Counted from the stretch's first letter, positions 28,914 to 37,816 are shown. The stretch is 64,000 nucleotides of DNA from Ralstonia wenshanensis (GCF_021173085.1 NZ_CP076412.1:1674001-1738000), one strand, 5' to 3'. Notes: generated by a model not told the origin, from the letters alone. Numbers and translations: made by a program.

Positions 28914-29468
28914 ATGACAACAGGAGGCTGGCGCTGGCAAAGCGCCATCGCGGCGACCGCTTTGGTGGCCGCGCAGTGGGCAGCGATGCCCGTATCCGCA
29001 CAAACCGTGTCCGCGTCGGCGGCAGTGCCGACAGCGTCCGCGCAAGCCGTGACGGGCGGTGCCGCACCCGCACCTGAATCGGCCAGCACCGATTCCCGCT
29101 GGCGCCGGTTCGAGAGCATCAATGGCATCGTGTCGTATATCGACCGGCAATCGGTCAAGCCGCAGCCCAGCGCCGAAGCGGATGCCGATTCGCATACCGT
29201 GCACTTCCGACTGCTGCGCAACGTGCTACCCGACTTCACGATCAAAACGGCAGATGGGCAGCCGATCCGCTCTTCCGTCAAGCAGGTGGTGCTCGATTGC
29301 GCGCGACATAGCTACACGGTGATTGCGCAAACGCTCTATCGCGCGCGCAATGCCAGTGGCAAGCCGCTTTACCAGATCCACTACGGCGACGAGGCACAAA
29401 GCCGCTCGCTGCGCGAAGGCAGCGTGTTCGAATGGATTGCCGGCCGCTTTTGCGGGGCGGGCCGCTAA
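28914..29468 (+). CDS. Secreted protein, possibly surface-adhesin E-like
   Basis: 184-residue protein with an N-terminal signal sequence (ATALVAAQWAAMPVSAQT), an Ala/Ser-rich linker, then a compact domain (RWRRFESINGIVSYIDRQSV, VVLDCARHSYTVIAQTLY, FEWIAGRFCGAG) with two Cys that could form a disulphide. The pattern resembles small surface-adhesin E-like proteins of proteobacteria, but I am not certain. It starts 65 bp after dat in the same direction and may be co-transcribed. Confidence 0.6.
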   Translation: MTTGGWRWQSAIAATALVAAQWAAMPVSAQTVSASAAVPTASAQAVTGGAAPAPESASTDSRWRRFESINGIVSYIDRQSVKPQPSAEADADSHTVHFRLLRNVLPDFTIKTADGQPIRSSVKQVVLDCARHSYTVIAQTLYRARNASGKPLYQIHYGDEAQSRSLREGSVFEWIAGRFCGAGR

Positions 29469-29516
29469 CGCGGTGGTCCGCAAGGGCGGTGTCAATGCCG
29501 CCCGCCACGTTCCCGT

Positions 29517-29741
29517 TCAGATGGGCGCAGCTTCCCGGCTGTCGCTTCCGTCCTCGCTTTCTTCACGGCCCCGCGCGTAGGGCTGTCGCTCCTGCTCAAG
29601 CTCCGGATACCGACGTGACGCGAAGCCCATGGCGGCTTCGTACGAGCCAAACTGGTTGGATTCGGCGGCCACACCGTCGTTGACCAAAATTGCGTACCAC
29701 TTCCCGTAGAGCGGGCCGTACACCACGACCTTGCTTTTCAT
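29517..29741 (-). CDS. Small conserved-looking hypothetical protein
   Basis: 74-residue protein starting MKSKVVVYGPLYGKWYAILVNDG (ATG 29741). A short beta-rich N-terminal half is followed by FGSYEAAMGFASRRYPELEQ and a polar, acidic tail. It has no signal peptide or membrane segment, and I do not recognise the family. It is isolated: convergent with the secreted protein gene and 180 bp from the next gene. Confidence 0.5.
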   Translation of the reverse strand: MKSKVVVYGPLYGKWYAILVNDGVAAESNQFGSYEAAMGFASRRYPELEQERQPYARGREESEDGSDSREAAPI

Positions 29742-29921
29742 TGTCTTGTCCCTGTTTCTTGTATCGATGGCCGGCAACGCGGTTTGCGCGAAGCGGCGGC
29801 TCGAGCCGTCCGGGCGCCAGGTCATGGCGCGCCGTCAGCGTGGTGGCGGACGATGATTACAGGGTGTTACACGCGCGTCAACGTTTGCGTTGGGCGCAAT
29901 CCTCTAGTGGCGCTAGGGACG

Positions 29922-30872
29922 TCAGGCCGGTACCAGCGTGCCGGCCACGCGGGCCTGCTGCAGTTCGGCGGGCTCGTGGCCTGATTCGACATAGTTGGCA
30001 AAGCGCGCGATGCAGTCCGCCACCCAGTCGGGGCGACGCAGGGGCAGCCAGTGGCCGGCGTCGACCTCGTGGCGCCAGTAGTGCGACACCCAGGCTTCCA
30101 CAGCGCGCGTCACGGCGGGGCTGACGTAGCGATCGCGCGTGGGCACGATCAACTGCACGGGGGCATGCGGTGCACGCGCCTGGGGGCGGGCGAGGCGATC
30201 GCGGAAATTTGCGCGATACATGCGCACGCCGTTGCAGGCATCGCGCACAAGCGTCGGCCGCGGCGCTTCGACGCGTATGCCTTCCGTCTTGTGCAGCCAC
30301 CACGGCCAGGCGCGCGCCACCCACAGCCGCCACGACCATTCGGGCACTAGCGGCAGGTGGAAATATCCCACGTACCACGATTGCAGCCGCTGCTTCCACA
30401 CCGCGCGCTTGGCTGTCCATGTGCCGGCATCAAGCTGCGTGCGGATCCAGTGGCCGACGTGGTCCAGGCACGGGCCCGAGATCGATGTGTACGAAGCGAT
30501 GCGCCCGCGTAGCCGGTCCGTCGTTACCGATTCCCAGCTATGGATGGAGCCCCAGTCGTGCCCGACCAGATGGAAGCGCTCGCCGGGCAGCAGCGCATCG
30601 GCGACGGCGGCAAGGTCGTCGACAAATTCGGGGATGCGGTAACCGGTGGTATCTGCCGGAGCGTCCGACAACCCGGCACCGCGCACGTCGAAGGTCAGCA
30701 CGCGGCGGTCGTGCGCCAGGGTATCGCGCACACCGTGCCAGACGGAACTGTCATCCGGATAGCCATGCACGAGAACGATGGCGGGGCGCTGCCGCGCAGA
30801 CCCGTCGGCGGGCAGGGTCATGCGGGCATGCAGGCGAAGGTTGCCGGAACGCACCACGTGGCTGCTGTGCAT
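29922..30872 (-). CDS. Alpha/beta hydrolase, epoxide hydrolase-like
   Basis: 316-residue alpha/beta-fold hydrolase. The oxyanion loop is VLVHGYPDDSSVW, and the nucleophile elbow reads HLVGHDWGSIHSW, giving Asp rather than Ser as in epoxide hydrolases and haloalkane dehalogenases. The catalytic His is in DAGHWLPLRRPDW, and a cap domain rich in Trp lies between. It is a single gene next to a co-oriented LysR gene; the substrate is unknown. Confidence 0.82.
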   Translation of the reverse strand: MHSSHVVRSGNLRLHARMTLPADGSARQRPAIVLVHGYPDDSSVWHGVRDTLAHDRRVLTFDVRGAGLSDAPADTTGYRIPEFVDDLAAVADALLPGERFHLVGHDWGSIHSWESVTTDRLRGRIASYTSISGPCLDHVGHWIRTQLDAGTWTAKRAVWKQRLQSWYVGYFHLPLVPEWSWRLWVARAWPWWLHKTEGIRVEAPRPTLVRDACNGVRMYRANFRDRLARPQARAPHAPVQLIVPTRDRYVSPAVTRAVEAWVSHYWRHEVDAGHWLPLRRPDWVADCIARFANYVESGHEPAELQQARVAGTLVPA

Positions 30873-30953
30873 CGGGTCTCCAGTGAAATTGGCGCGGGAG
30901 TCTCCAGCCTATGGGGCAATCGGCAGATGCGACAACGCGTGTTTTTACCCGTT

Positions 30954-31874
30954 TCAAGCAGTGTGTGAAGCACTCGGCGCCGCGTCCGTCTGCAGCAATG
31001 GAGTGGCTGCGGTGAAGGCCGCCAGATGCTCCAGCAGCGTCCTCACCTTGCGTGGCAACTGTTGCTGCGGCCACACCGCGTAGATGGGCCGCTGCGGCGT
31101 ACGCCATTCCGGCAGCAGGCGCACCAGCCGGCCTGCTTCAAGCGCCTGATGGCAAAGCGTGCGTGGGCAATACAGCAGGCCAAGGCCCGTTTCCGCCAGC
31201 GTCACGCCCAGTTCAATGTCATTGAGGTCGCAGCGGCCATGAGGCTGCAGTTCGATGGTTTCCTCGCCATCGGGTGAGGTGAAGCGCCATGTCGACAGCG
31301 GCGACGACACCAATAACTGATGCTGTTGTAGTTCATGCGGATGTGTCGGGGCACCATGCTCCGCCACATACGCGGGCGAGGCCACCAACACCATCCCGAT
31401 GACGCCCAGCCGGCGCTGCCGCAGCTTCGGGTCGTCCTGCTGGCCCACGCGAATGGCCAGATCGGCGCCATGCCGCCACACGTCTTCATTGCGGTTGCTG
31501 AGCAACAACTCCAGGCGGATCTCCGGCCACGTCGCCATGAAGCTCGCATAGGCGGGTGCGAGCAGCCCGCGCGACAGGTTCAGCGGCGCCAGCACGCGCA
31601 GGGTGCCCTTCACCTGGTTGAGATCGTCGTCGAGCGTGGCCGTGGTTTGCGCAAGCGCGGTCAGCAGCGGGCGGCATTGCTCGTAATAAAGCTGGCCTTC
31701 CGGCGTGGGCTTCAGGCTGCGGGCGCTGCGCAGCAGAAGCTGGCAACCAAGCGCTGTCTCGAGCTTCTGCAGGCGCCGCGTGAGCGTGGCGGGCGGCAGG
31801 TTGGCATGACGGGCCGCGGCCTGCAGGCTGCCGTGGTCCACGATGGAAACAAAGAGGGCCAAATCGTCGAGCAT
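30954..31874 (-). CDS. LysR family transcriptional regulator
   Basis: 306-residue LysR regulator starting MLDDLALFVSIVDHGSLQAA; HTH in HANLPPATLTRRLQKLE. The SARSLKPTPEGQLYYEQC segment marks the CrgA/DmlR-like branch. It is divergent from the DUF2798 gene at 31981. ATTCC-N6-GGAAT (31876-31891), directly upstream of its start codon, is a likely autoregulatory site. Confidence 0.87.
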   Translation of the reverse strand: MLDDLALFVSIVDHGSLQAAARHANLPPATLTRRLQKLETALGCQLLLRSARSLKPTPEGQLYYEQCRPLLTALAQTTATLDDDLNQVKGTLRVLAPLNLSRGLLAPAYASFMATWPEIRLELLLSNRNEDVWRHGADLAIRVGQQDDPKLRQRRLGVIGMVLVASPAYVAEHGAPTHPHELQQHQLLVSSPLSTWRFTSPDGEETIELQPHGRCDLNDIELGVTLAETGLGLLYCPRTLCHQALEAGRLVRLLPEWRTPQRPIYAVWPQQQLPRKVRTLLEHLAAFTAATPLLQTDAAPSASHTA

Positions 31875-31875
31875 G

Positions 31876-31891
31876 ATTCCATTTTTGGAAT
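31876..31891. promoter_or_regulatory. Inverted repeat upstream of LysR gene
   Basis: ATTCC-ATTTTT-GGAAT begins 2 bp before the LysR start codon and contains a T-N11-A arrangement. It sits in the 106-bp divergent region shared with the DUF2798 gene. Confidence 0.45.
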
Positions 31892-31980
31892 TTAAGTTTC
31901 AATAAACGTCTATAGTTTCTCGAAACGCGGTTGTCTAGCATACCGTCAATCACATTTGATGGCTTGCAAGGAGAACTGCC

Positions 31981-32232
31981 ATGTCGATGCCCGTTTCCAC
32001 TCCCACACGTCTTCGTATCATTTTTGCGTGGCTGATGTCCGGCCTGATGTCGCTGTTGATGACCGGCTGGATCGGTTGGATCAACGCCGGTATCAGCCCT
32101 GACTTTCTCGCGCGCTGGGCGCATGCCTTTGTGCTGGCCTGGCCGGCTGCGTTCACCATCGTGCTGATTGCGGCACCGATGGTGCAGCGGCTGACGCAGC
32201 GTCTGGTGTTGCCCAATCCAGCACAACCCTGA
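31981..32232 (+). CDS. DUF2798 family small membrane protein
   Basis: 83-residue protein with two hydrophobic helices (IFAWLMSGLMSLLMTGWIGWI and WPAAFTIVLIAAPMV) and the RWAHAFVLAWPAAF block typical of DUF2798. It has a good AAGGAG site before the ATG. It is inner-membrane located with unknown function, and its divergent pairing with a LysR regulator is common for this family. Confidence 0.8.
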   Translation: MSMPVSTPTRLRIIFAWLMSGLMSLLMTGWIGWINAGISPDFLARWAHAFVLAWPAAFTIVLIAAPMVQRLTQRLVLPNPAQP

Positions 32233-32652
32233 AAAGAAAACAGCCCACCGGGAGGACGGGGGGCTGCAAGGTTGACAGCAGGAAAGACCGATTGAAGCGG
32301 ACGCCGGACTGACATCCCGTGTGGTCCGGCGGTATGGCTGGTACAACACCCGACCCTTATCGTGGTGACGCTGATGTGCGTGGAGATCGCACTGCCCGGT
32401 ACCGGGTCGTGACCGGGCCATGGAGCGCACTTTAGTGGGTCGAGGCTTTCAGCAAACTTTCTTCCGGCAACGACTTGTCTCCGGACAATCCCTAGGGCGG
32501 TGCGCTGCACACGCGCTGCTCATGGCGTCGCCCCACATGGCAGCCGAGGCACGGAAGCACAAGCTAAGCCAAACGGTGGGAAGGCTGGCTGCACGCAGGG
32601 CAGCCGGCTGGCAGAATGCGCGAGCGATGCCACCCGCTCCATTCAGCCCTCC
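32233..32652. other. Gene-poor intergenic stretch
   Basis: About 420 bp between DUF2798 and the acetyltransferase. It holds a short hairpin (CAGCCC at 32241-32246 with GGGCTG at 32261-32266, no T-tract) and CCCGGTACCGGG-like palindromic words near 32395. I see no convincing gene, RNA or promoter; open frames here lack family resemblance. Confidence 0.5.
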
Positions 32653-33120
32653 ATGCCTACACCCGGCGACCTGCAGATCCGCCCCATCCGCCAAGACGAC
32701 TTCGCTGCCTGGAAACCTCTCTGGGATGGCTACAACGCCTTTTACGGACGCGCGGGCGAAACAGCCTTGCCTGACACCGTCACGCAGACGACCTGGCAGC
32801 GTTTCTTCGATGAAGCCGAGCCGGTCTATGCCCTGGTTGCCGAGCGGGAAGGCGCATTGCTCGGCATCGTGCATTTCCTATTCCACCGCAGTACCACGCA
32901 GGTGCAGATGAGCTGCTATCTGCAAGACCTTTTCACCGCCGAAGCCGCACGCGGGCAGGGCGTCGGTCGCGCGCTGATCGAGGCGGTCTATCGCCGCGCC
33001 GCAGAGGCGGGCTTGCCCCGCGTCTATTGGCAGACCCACGAAACGAACACCACGGCGATGAAGCTTTACGACACCGTGGCAGAGAAATCCGGCTTCGTTG
33101 TTTATCGCAAATTTCTGTAG
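32653..33120 (+). CDS. GNAT family N-acetyltransferase
   Basis: 155-residue acetyltransferase. From the ATG at 32653 the sequence begins [19 protein letters not shown], with the acetyl-CoA site [20 protein letters not shown] and the C-terminal [21 protein letters not shown] typical of GNATs. The longer open frame upstream has no homology. It is followed by a DUF1348 gene 143 bp downstream. Substrate unknown. Confidence 0.86.
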   Translation: MPTPGDLQIRPIRQDDFAAWKPLWDGYNAFYGRAGETALPDTVTQTTWQRFFDEAEPVYALVAEREGALLGIVHFLFHRSTTQVQMSCYLQDLFTAEAARGQGVGRALIEAVYRRAAEAGLPRVYWQTHETNTTAMKLYDTVAEKSGFVVYRKFL

Positions 33121-33263
33121 GCGTGCGGTGCGGGAATCGTGCGTTCGCGAAAGACCCCGTGCGTTCCTGGTATCGGTGCGGCAGTCGGTTGGGCAGACTC
33201 TGTGCGTGCTGCTGCGTCGTTGGCGCGGCAGCCTCCACGATTGCCGTTGCCAAGGAGTTGCCA

Positions 33264-33740
33264 ATGTCTGCCAATGAAACCCGCCCGCCGGTTCCGCCGT
33301 TCACCTTCGAATCTGCCACCGAAAAGGTGCGTCTGGCCGAAGACGGCTGGAACAGCCGCAACCCGGAGCGCGTCGCGCTCGCGTACACGCCGGATAGCCA
33401 GTGGCGCAACCGCGCCGAGTTCGTCAACGGGCGCGAACAGATCGTCGAGTTCCTCACGCGCAAGTGGCGCAAGGAACTCGACTACCGCCTGATCAAGGAA
33501 CTGTGGGCCTTTGGCGGCAACCGCATCGCCGTGCGCTTTGCCTATGAGTGGCATGACGATTCCGGCAACTGGTACCGCTCATATGGCAACGAGAACTGGG
33601 AGTTTGACGAGCACGGCGTGATGCAGCGCCGCTATGCCTGCATCAATGACCTGCCGATCCAGGCGGAGGAGCGTAAGTTCTTCTGGCCGCTTGGGCGTCG
33701 CCCGGACGATCACCCGGGGTTGTCTGCGCTGGGTTTGTGA
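33264..33740 (+). CDS. NTF2-like protein of the DUF1348 family
   Basis: 158-residue protein with an AAGGAG site 6 nt before the ATG. The DUF1348 signatures are [49 protein letters not shown] and [14 protein letters not shown]. The cytoplasmic NTF2-like fold is implied; the reaction is unknown. A hairpin lies 21 bp after the stop. Confidence 0.85.
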   Translation: MSANETRPPVPPFTFESATEKVRLAEDGWNSRNPERVALAYTPDSQWRNRAEFVNGREQIVEFLTRKWRKELDYRLIKELWAFGGNRIAVRFAYEWHDDSGNWYRSYGNENWEFDEHGVMQRRYACINDLPIQAEERKFFWPLGRRPDDHPGLSALGL

Positions 33741-33760
33741 CGCGGTCGGCCAAAATGAGG

Positions 33761-33780
33761 CGCCCGGTCTTGGCCGGGCG
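33761..33780. terminator. Hairpin between convergent genes
   Basis: CGCCCGG-TCTTGG-CCGGGCG, a 7-bp GC stem with a 6-nt loop, sits between the convergent DUF1348 and AraC-type genes. There is no T-tract, so terminator function is tentative. Confidence 0.4.
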
Positions 33781-33788
33781 TCGTGCAT

Positions 33789-34190
33789 TCAGCCATGCAG
33801 TTGATCCAGCGCGCGTCGTCGCCAGGTCGACGGGCTATCGCCCGCGACCCGCTTGAATACCGTCGAGAAGTGCGCCTGGCTCTGAAAGCCAACCTCCAGC
33901 GCGATCTCGATCACCGTAGCGTCCAGTCTCATCAGCAAGGTCTTGGCGCGCTCGATGCGCCGATGCAAAAGATACGCGTGCGGACGCACTCCCGTGGCCG
34001 CGCGGAACTGGGCAGCAAAGTGCATGCGCGTGAGGCCCGTCGCCCGTGCAACGTCTTCCAGCCGGACCGACCTGCCAAGGTTCTCTTCGATATAAGCCGT
34101 TGCCAGCCGCAGGCGCCACAGCGGCAACGGCGAGAGCGCCGCTCGAGCAGGGCGGCAATCATCATGAGGGGTCGGAAAAGCAGAAGTCAC
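33789..34190 (-). CDS. Short AraC-type regulator (DNA-binding domain only)
   Basis: 133-residue protein containing essentially only the two helix-turn-helix AraC domain (LATAYIEENLGRSVRLEDVARATGLTR through IALEVGFQSQAHFSTVFKRVAG), like MarA/SoxS. The only in-frame start near the 5' end is a GTG at 34190. Control must come from its own transcription, and it lies 10 bp from the first of two palindromes shared with a divergent TetR gene. A truncated longer AraC gene is possible but no remnant is seen upstream. Confidence 0.8.
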   Translation of the reverse strand: MTSAFPTPHDDCRPARAALSPLPLWRLRLATAYIEENLGRSVRLEDVARATGLTRMHFAAQFRAATGVRPHAYLLHRRIERAKTLLMRLDATVIEIALEVGFQSQAHFSTVFKRVAGDSPSTWRRRALDQLHG

Positions 34191-34199
34191 GGTTTTATG

Positions 34200-34239
34200 A
34201 GACAGGTCTGTCTACATCATTGAGTAGACAGGTCTGTCT
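34200..34239. promoter_or_regulatory. Two tandem 14-bp palindromes, probable TetR operators
   Basis: AGACAGGTCTGTCT occurs twice, at 34200-34213 and 34226-34239, exactly 26 bp apart start to start. Each is AGACAG-N2-CTGTCT. They fill the 89-bp divergent region between the AraC-type and TetR genes, so the TetR protein probably represses both. Confidence 0.75.
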
Positions 34240-34279
34240 GTCAAGACCATACTGAAGCATTGCCTTCACGTTCATCGAC

Positions 34280-34846
34280 ATGGCCAAGACTGCCGAAATC
34301 CTCTCCGCCCGCGATCGCATCATGGAAACCGCCGAGCGGCTGTTCCTGCAGGAAGGGTTTCGTGCCACCGGTATCGACCGAATCATCGCTGAGTCGGGCG
34401 TGGCAAAGATGTCGCTGTACCGGCATTTCCCGTCAAAGAACGATTTGATCGCAGCCTTCCTGGATGCACGACACGAACGGTGGATGGCGTGGTTTCGTGA
34501 GGCGACGGAAGCGCGCCTTGCCAGGCGTGCTGACCTCGACGTGCTGGCGGACGTGTTGGCCACGTGGTTCGACACCAAAACGTATCGCGGTTGCGCCTTC
34601 ATCAACCTCGTTGCCGAATCCGGTACGGAAACCGGTGACGTGCAGTTGGTGGAAAAGGCCGTCCTGCATAAGGCCGAGCTGGCGAGTTATCTGGCGGAGT
34701 TGGCCAAGCGTCTCGGCTATCCGCGCCCAAAGGCGATCGCCGAAGAAGCGCTGCTATGCGTCGAGGGGATGATCGTGCGGTACCAGATGACCGGCGAGCG
34801 CTCGGTCGTCGATGCTGGCCGACGTCTGCTCGCGCGCCTGCGCTAG
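34280..34846 (+). CDS. TetR/AcrR family repressor
   Basis: 188-residue TetR regulator. The HTH is RIMETAERLFLQEGFRATGIDRIIAESGVAKMSLYRHFPSK, here seen as GIDRIIAESGVAKMSLYRHF, at residues about 15-60; the ligand domain follows. Two identical palindromes lie 41-80 bp upstream, indicating autoregulation and joint control of the divergent AraC-type gene. The ligand is unknown. Confidence 0.88.
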   Translation: MAKTAEILSARDRIMETAERLFLQEGFRATGIDRIIAESGVAKMSLYRHFPSKNDLIAAFLDARHERWMAWFREATEARLARRADLDVLADVLATWFDTKTYRGCAFINLVAESGTETGDVQLVEKAVLHKAELASYLAELAKRLGYPRPKAIAEEALLCVEGMIVRYQMTGERSVVDAGRRLLARLR

Positions 34847-34985
34847 CTCGATGCCCCAAGCTTTTGTCGGCCGCCTGGCCGACGTGTGACGCAGTCTTCC
34901 TTTTTGGAAACCATAGGGTAATCCCGCATCTGCGATTTCGAAGACGCGGTCTATAGTTGCACCTGTGTTCCATATATTAACAGAC

Positions 34986-35001
34986 GTTTCATAGGTAAAA
35001 C
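34986..35001. promoter_or_regulatory. Putative IclR operator before the catabolic operon
   Basis: GTTTCATAGGTAAAAC matches the perfect palindrome GTTTCGTATACGAAAC upstream of the porin gene (46494) at 11 of 16 positions, including both GTTTC/AAAC arms and the flanking ACG. It lies 28 bp before the first gene of the operon. Confidence 0.55.
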
Positions 35002-35028
35002 AAGCGAAACGTGATGGAGTCGACAGAC

Positions 35029-35334
35029 ATGCAACCGCTATTCAACCCAGACCTCGCTCCGTGGGAGCCCATTTCTCCGAACAACGTCGCTGGTAAGGGC
35101 CGCGTCGAGCGCCCCGGCCACGTCGCCAATCTGGTGTGGCAAACGCGCGCTGCCGAGCCTACAGCCTATGAGAACCAGTTGGCCGATTCGCTGGAAGCGG
35201 CATTCCTGGGCGGCGCGCAAACGCCGGCCGACATCGTGGCCGTGCTGAACGAGCGCGGCCCGCGCAATGCGGCCGGCGGCGAGACCTGGACGGAAGACAC
35301 ATTCCTGGCCGAGATGCGCCGCCTGGGCGCCTGA
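35029..35334 (+). CDS. Small HTH-type protein heading the catabolic operon
   Basis: 101-residue protein, MQPLFNPDLAPWEPISPNNV..., with a C-terminal part (LADSLEAAFLGGAQTPADIVAVLNERG) resembling the recombinase-like helix-turn-helix found in small proteins beside Rieske oxygenase genes. The ATG at 35029 has GGAG upstream; starts at 35014 or 35011 are possible. It is 79 bp upstream of the oxygenase gene. It may bind DNA or the oxygenase; no function is established as far as I know. Confidence 0.65.
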   Translation: MQPLFNPDLAPWEPISPNNVAGKGRVERPGHVANLVWQTRAAEPTAYENQLADSLEAAFLGGAQTPADIVAVLNERGPRNAAGGETWTEDTFLAEMRRLGA

Positions 35335-35413
35335 GCCGGGCTGGCACCAACACGATTCGACGCCGCGTCGCCCGCAGAGGCGCCCGGCTCAACCCCATCA
35401 GAAGAGGCATGCA

Positions 35414-36481
35414 ATGGAAGGCAACAAGGAAGCGCAGAAGGAAGCGCGCATCAACACCGGTCTGCGCAACTACTGGTATCCGGTGGCGGCGTCGTGGAAT
35501 GTGAAGAACGCGCCGGTGGGCATCACCCGCTTGAGCCAGAACATCGTGCTGTGGCGCGATACCGCTGGCCAGGTGCATGCGCTGGAAGACCGCTGCCCGC
35601 ATCGCGGTGCGCGCCTGTCGATGGGTTGGAACCTGGGCGACCACGTGGCTTGCTGGTACCACGGCGTTGAAGTGAACGGCCAGGGTACGGTGACGAGCGT
35701 ACCTGCTGTCGACGCTTGCCCCATGGAGGGCAAGACCTGCGTGCGCAGCTACCCGGTGCAGGAACGTGCCGGCGCCATCTTCCTGTGGTTTGGCGACAAG
35801 GCCCCGTCCGAGTTTGACGACGCTGTCGGCACGCTCCGCCTGCCTGAAGAGCTGACCAGCGATGAGCACAGTCACTTCCTCTGCTTCGCACATTGGAACG
35901 TCAACTACCGCTATGCCATCGACAACGTCATGGACCCGATGCACGGCGCCTACCTGCACGCCGTGTCGCATTCGATGGCCAGCGGCGAGAAGAAGGCCGT
36001 GATGGAAGTGGTGGAAACCGACCACGGGATCATGTTCCAGAAGACCGGCCAGCGCGGCGTGAACTTCGATTGGACCGAGTTTGGCGAGACCGGCACGATG
36101 TGGCTGCGCCTGTCGATTCCGTATCAACCGAAGGTTGGCCCGGGCGGCCCGTTCACCATCATCGGCATCGTGACGCCGGTGGATGAGGAGCACTGCATCG
36201 TCTATTTCTGGCGCACGCGCCACGTACAGGGCTGGCAGCGCGACGTGTGGCGCTTCCTGTATCGCAACCGCCTGGAAGGCCTGCACTGGGATGTGCTGGA
36301 GCAGGATCGCGTGGTGCTCGAATCGATGGCGCCTGAAGCGCGCGATCACGAGACGCTGTATCAGCACGACATCGGCATCACGCGTATCCGCCGCGTGCTG
36401 GCACGCCGCGCCGCCGCTGAACTGGCCGATGCGCCTGTCGCCATGCTCAAGCCTGTTCCCACGGAAGCTCAACATGCCTGA
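35414..36481 (+). CDS. Rieske non-haem iron oxygenase, alpha subunit
   Basis: 355-residue oxygenase. The Rieske [2Fe-2S] ligands are Cys61-x-His63 (CPHRGA) and Cys80-x2-His83 (CWYHG). The catalytic mononuclear iron region is AIDNVMDPMHGAYLH with Asn172, Asp175, His178 and His183. The length and RNYWYPVA start match VanA/phthalate-type single-subunit enzymes, which perform demethylation or hydroxylation using a VanB-type reductase. That reductase is encoded at 45470 in the same operon. It overlaps the downstream SDR by 8 nt. Substrate unknown. Confidence 0.9.
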   Translation: MEGNKEAQKEARINTGLRNYWYPVAASWNVKNAPVGITRLSQNIVLWRDTAGQVHALEDRCPHRGARLSMGWNLGDHVACWYHGVEVNGQGTVTSVPAVDACPMEGKTCVRSYPVQERAGAIFLWFGDKAPSEFDDAVGTLRLPEELTSDEHSHFLCFAHWNVNYRYAIDNVMDPMHGAYLHAVSHSMASGEKKAVMEVVETDHGIMFQKTGQRGVNFDWTEFGETGTMWLRLSIPYQPKVGPGGPFTIIGIVTPVDEEHCIVYFWRTRHVQGWQRDVWRFLYRNRLEGLHWDVLEQDRVVLESMAPEARDHETLYQHDIGITRIRRVLARRAAAELADAPVAMLKPVPTEAQHA

Positions 36482-37247
36482 GCGCAATTCAACTGCCGGA
36501 TTGCTGGCCGGCCGCAAGGTGCTCGTGACGGGCGCTGCGCGCGGACTGGGTCTGGCCTTTGCCAAGGCGATTGCCGAAGCCGGTGGCGCTGTTGCGCTGG
36601 CCGACATTCTTGGCGAGCGCGTGCAGGAAGAGGCCGCAGCGCTGCGGGCGGCCGGCTTTGACGCCCATGGCTTTGCGCTCGATCTTGGCGATCCTGCTTC
36701 GATTCAGACGTGCGCCGCAGCGGCTGTGCAGGCACTGGGCGGGCTCGACGGGCTCGTCAACAACGCGGCCATCACGAACTCGGGCGGGCGCGACGCATCG
36801 TCAATCGACGTCGAGACTTGGGACCGCGTGATGAACGTCAACGTGCGCGGCACCTGGTTGATGACGACCGCTTGCCTGCCGGCGCTCAAGGCTTCGGGCC
36901 GCGGTGCGATCGTCAACCTGTCGTCGGACACACCGCTGTGGGGCGCGCCGAACCTGCTGGCTTACGTGGCGAGCAAGAGCGCCGTCATGGGCATGACCAA
37001 GTCTCTGGCGCGCGAATGCGGCGCAGACGGCATCACCGTCAACGCCATTGCGCCGGGCCTGACGCTGGTGGAAGCCACCGAATACGTACCGGCGCACCGC
37101 CATGCGCTGTACCGCGACCAGCGTGCCATCTCGCGCGATCAGGTGCCGGACGACGTGTGCGGCGCCGTGCTGTTCGCGCTGTCCGACCTTTCCCGATTCG
37201 TGACGGGCCAGACGCTGGCCGTCAACGGCGGTTTCGTCATGCAGTAA
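36474..37247 (+). CDS. SDR family oxidoreductase
   Basis: 257-residue short-chain dehydrogenase starting MPERNSTAGLLAGRKVLVTG, overlapping the oxygenase stop by 8 nt. Cofactor motif TGAARGLGLAFA; NNAAITNSGG; active-site Ser in NLSSDTPLWG and YVASKSA (Tyr-x3-Lys); C-terminal TLAVNGGFVMQ. The intact catalytic triad supports NAD(P)-dependent alcohol/ketone conversion, for instance of the oxygenase product. Tight spacing implies co-translation. Confidence 0.9.
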   Translation: MPERNSTAGLLAGRKVLVTGAARGLGLAFAKAIAEAGGAVALADILGERVQEEAAALRAAGFDAHGFALDLGDPASIQTCAAAAVQALGGLDGLVNNAAITNSGGRDASSIDVETWDRVMNVNVRGTWLMTTACLPALKASGRGAIVNLSSDTPLWGAPNLLAYVASKSAVMGMTKSLARECGADGITVNAIAPGLTLVEATEYVPAHRHALYRDQRAISRDQVPDDVCGAVLFALSDLSRFVTGQTLAVNGGFVMQ

Positions 37248-37279
37248 TGCATCCACACACCATTCAGAAGAGGTATTCG

Positions 37280-37816
37280 ATGAGCGATCTCTCCGAACAA
37301 CAGCAAGTGCAACGCACGTGGGACCGCCCGGAAGGCGCGTCGTTTGAAGACTGGATGAACAGCCGCGTGGCGCGTTTTTCCACCCGCCGCTACGACTGGG
37401 ACGCCCTCAAGTTCCAGGCCGACTTCGACCCGAAATACCGCCGTGCGCAAATGCGCTACCTCGGCACGGGCGGCACGGGCGTGGCGGCTGACACCAACAC
37501 GGTGCCGGCCGAGCACTTCACGTTTTCGACCATGGTCATTCCGGCCGGTCACGAAGGCCCGTCGCACCTGCACACCGATGTGGAGGAGGTGTTCTTCGTC
37601 ATTCGCGGCAAGCTCAAGCTGGTGCTGGAGAAGGACGGTGAGCGCTTTGAGACCATCCTGACCGACCGCGACCTCGTCTCGGTGCCGCCCGGCGTGTACC
37701 GCGAAGAAATCAACATCGGCGATGAAGACGCGCTGATGTGCGTGATGCTCGGCGCCAAGAAGCCGATCACGCCGACGTATCCGCCCGAGCATCCGCTCGC
37801 CAAGATCAAGCGTTGA
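37280..37816 (+). CDS. Cupin domain protein
   Basis: 178-residue single-domain cupin. The metal motif is GHEGPSHLHTDVEEVFFVIRGKLKL, read as PSHLHTDVEEVFFVIRG (His, His, Glu), with the second cupin motif PPGVYREEINIGD. The third His of the usual set is not evident there. AGAAGAGG precedes the ATG by 7 nt. It could be a dioxygenase, isomerase or small-molecule binder acting on an intermediate of this pathway. Confidence 0.85.
   Translation: MSDLSEQQQVQRTWDRPEGASFEDWMNSRVARFSTRRYDWDALKFQADFDPKYRRAQMRYLGTGGTGVAADTNTVPAEHFTFSTMVIPAGHEGPSHLHTDVEEVFFVIRGKLKLVLEKDGERFETILTDRDLVSVPPGVYREEINIGDEDALMCVMLGAKKPITPTYPPEHPLAKIKR

Noticed and set aside
31486-32510. Minus-strand frames covering the DUF2798 gene and the 420-bp gap
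   Set aside because: No homology pattern, and the frames overlap the LysR gene and the DUF2798 gene with good ribosome site.
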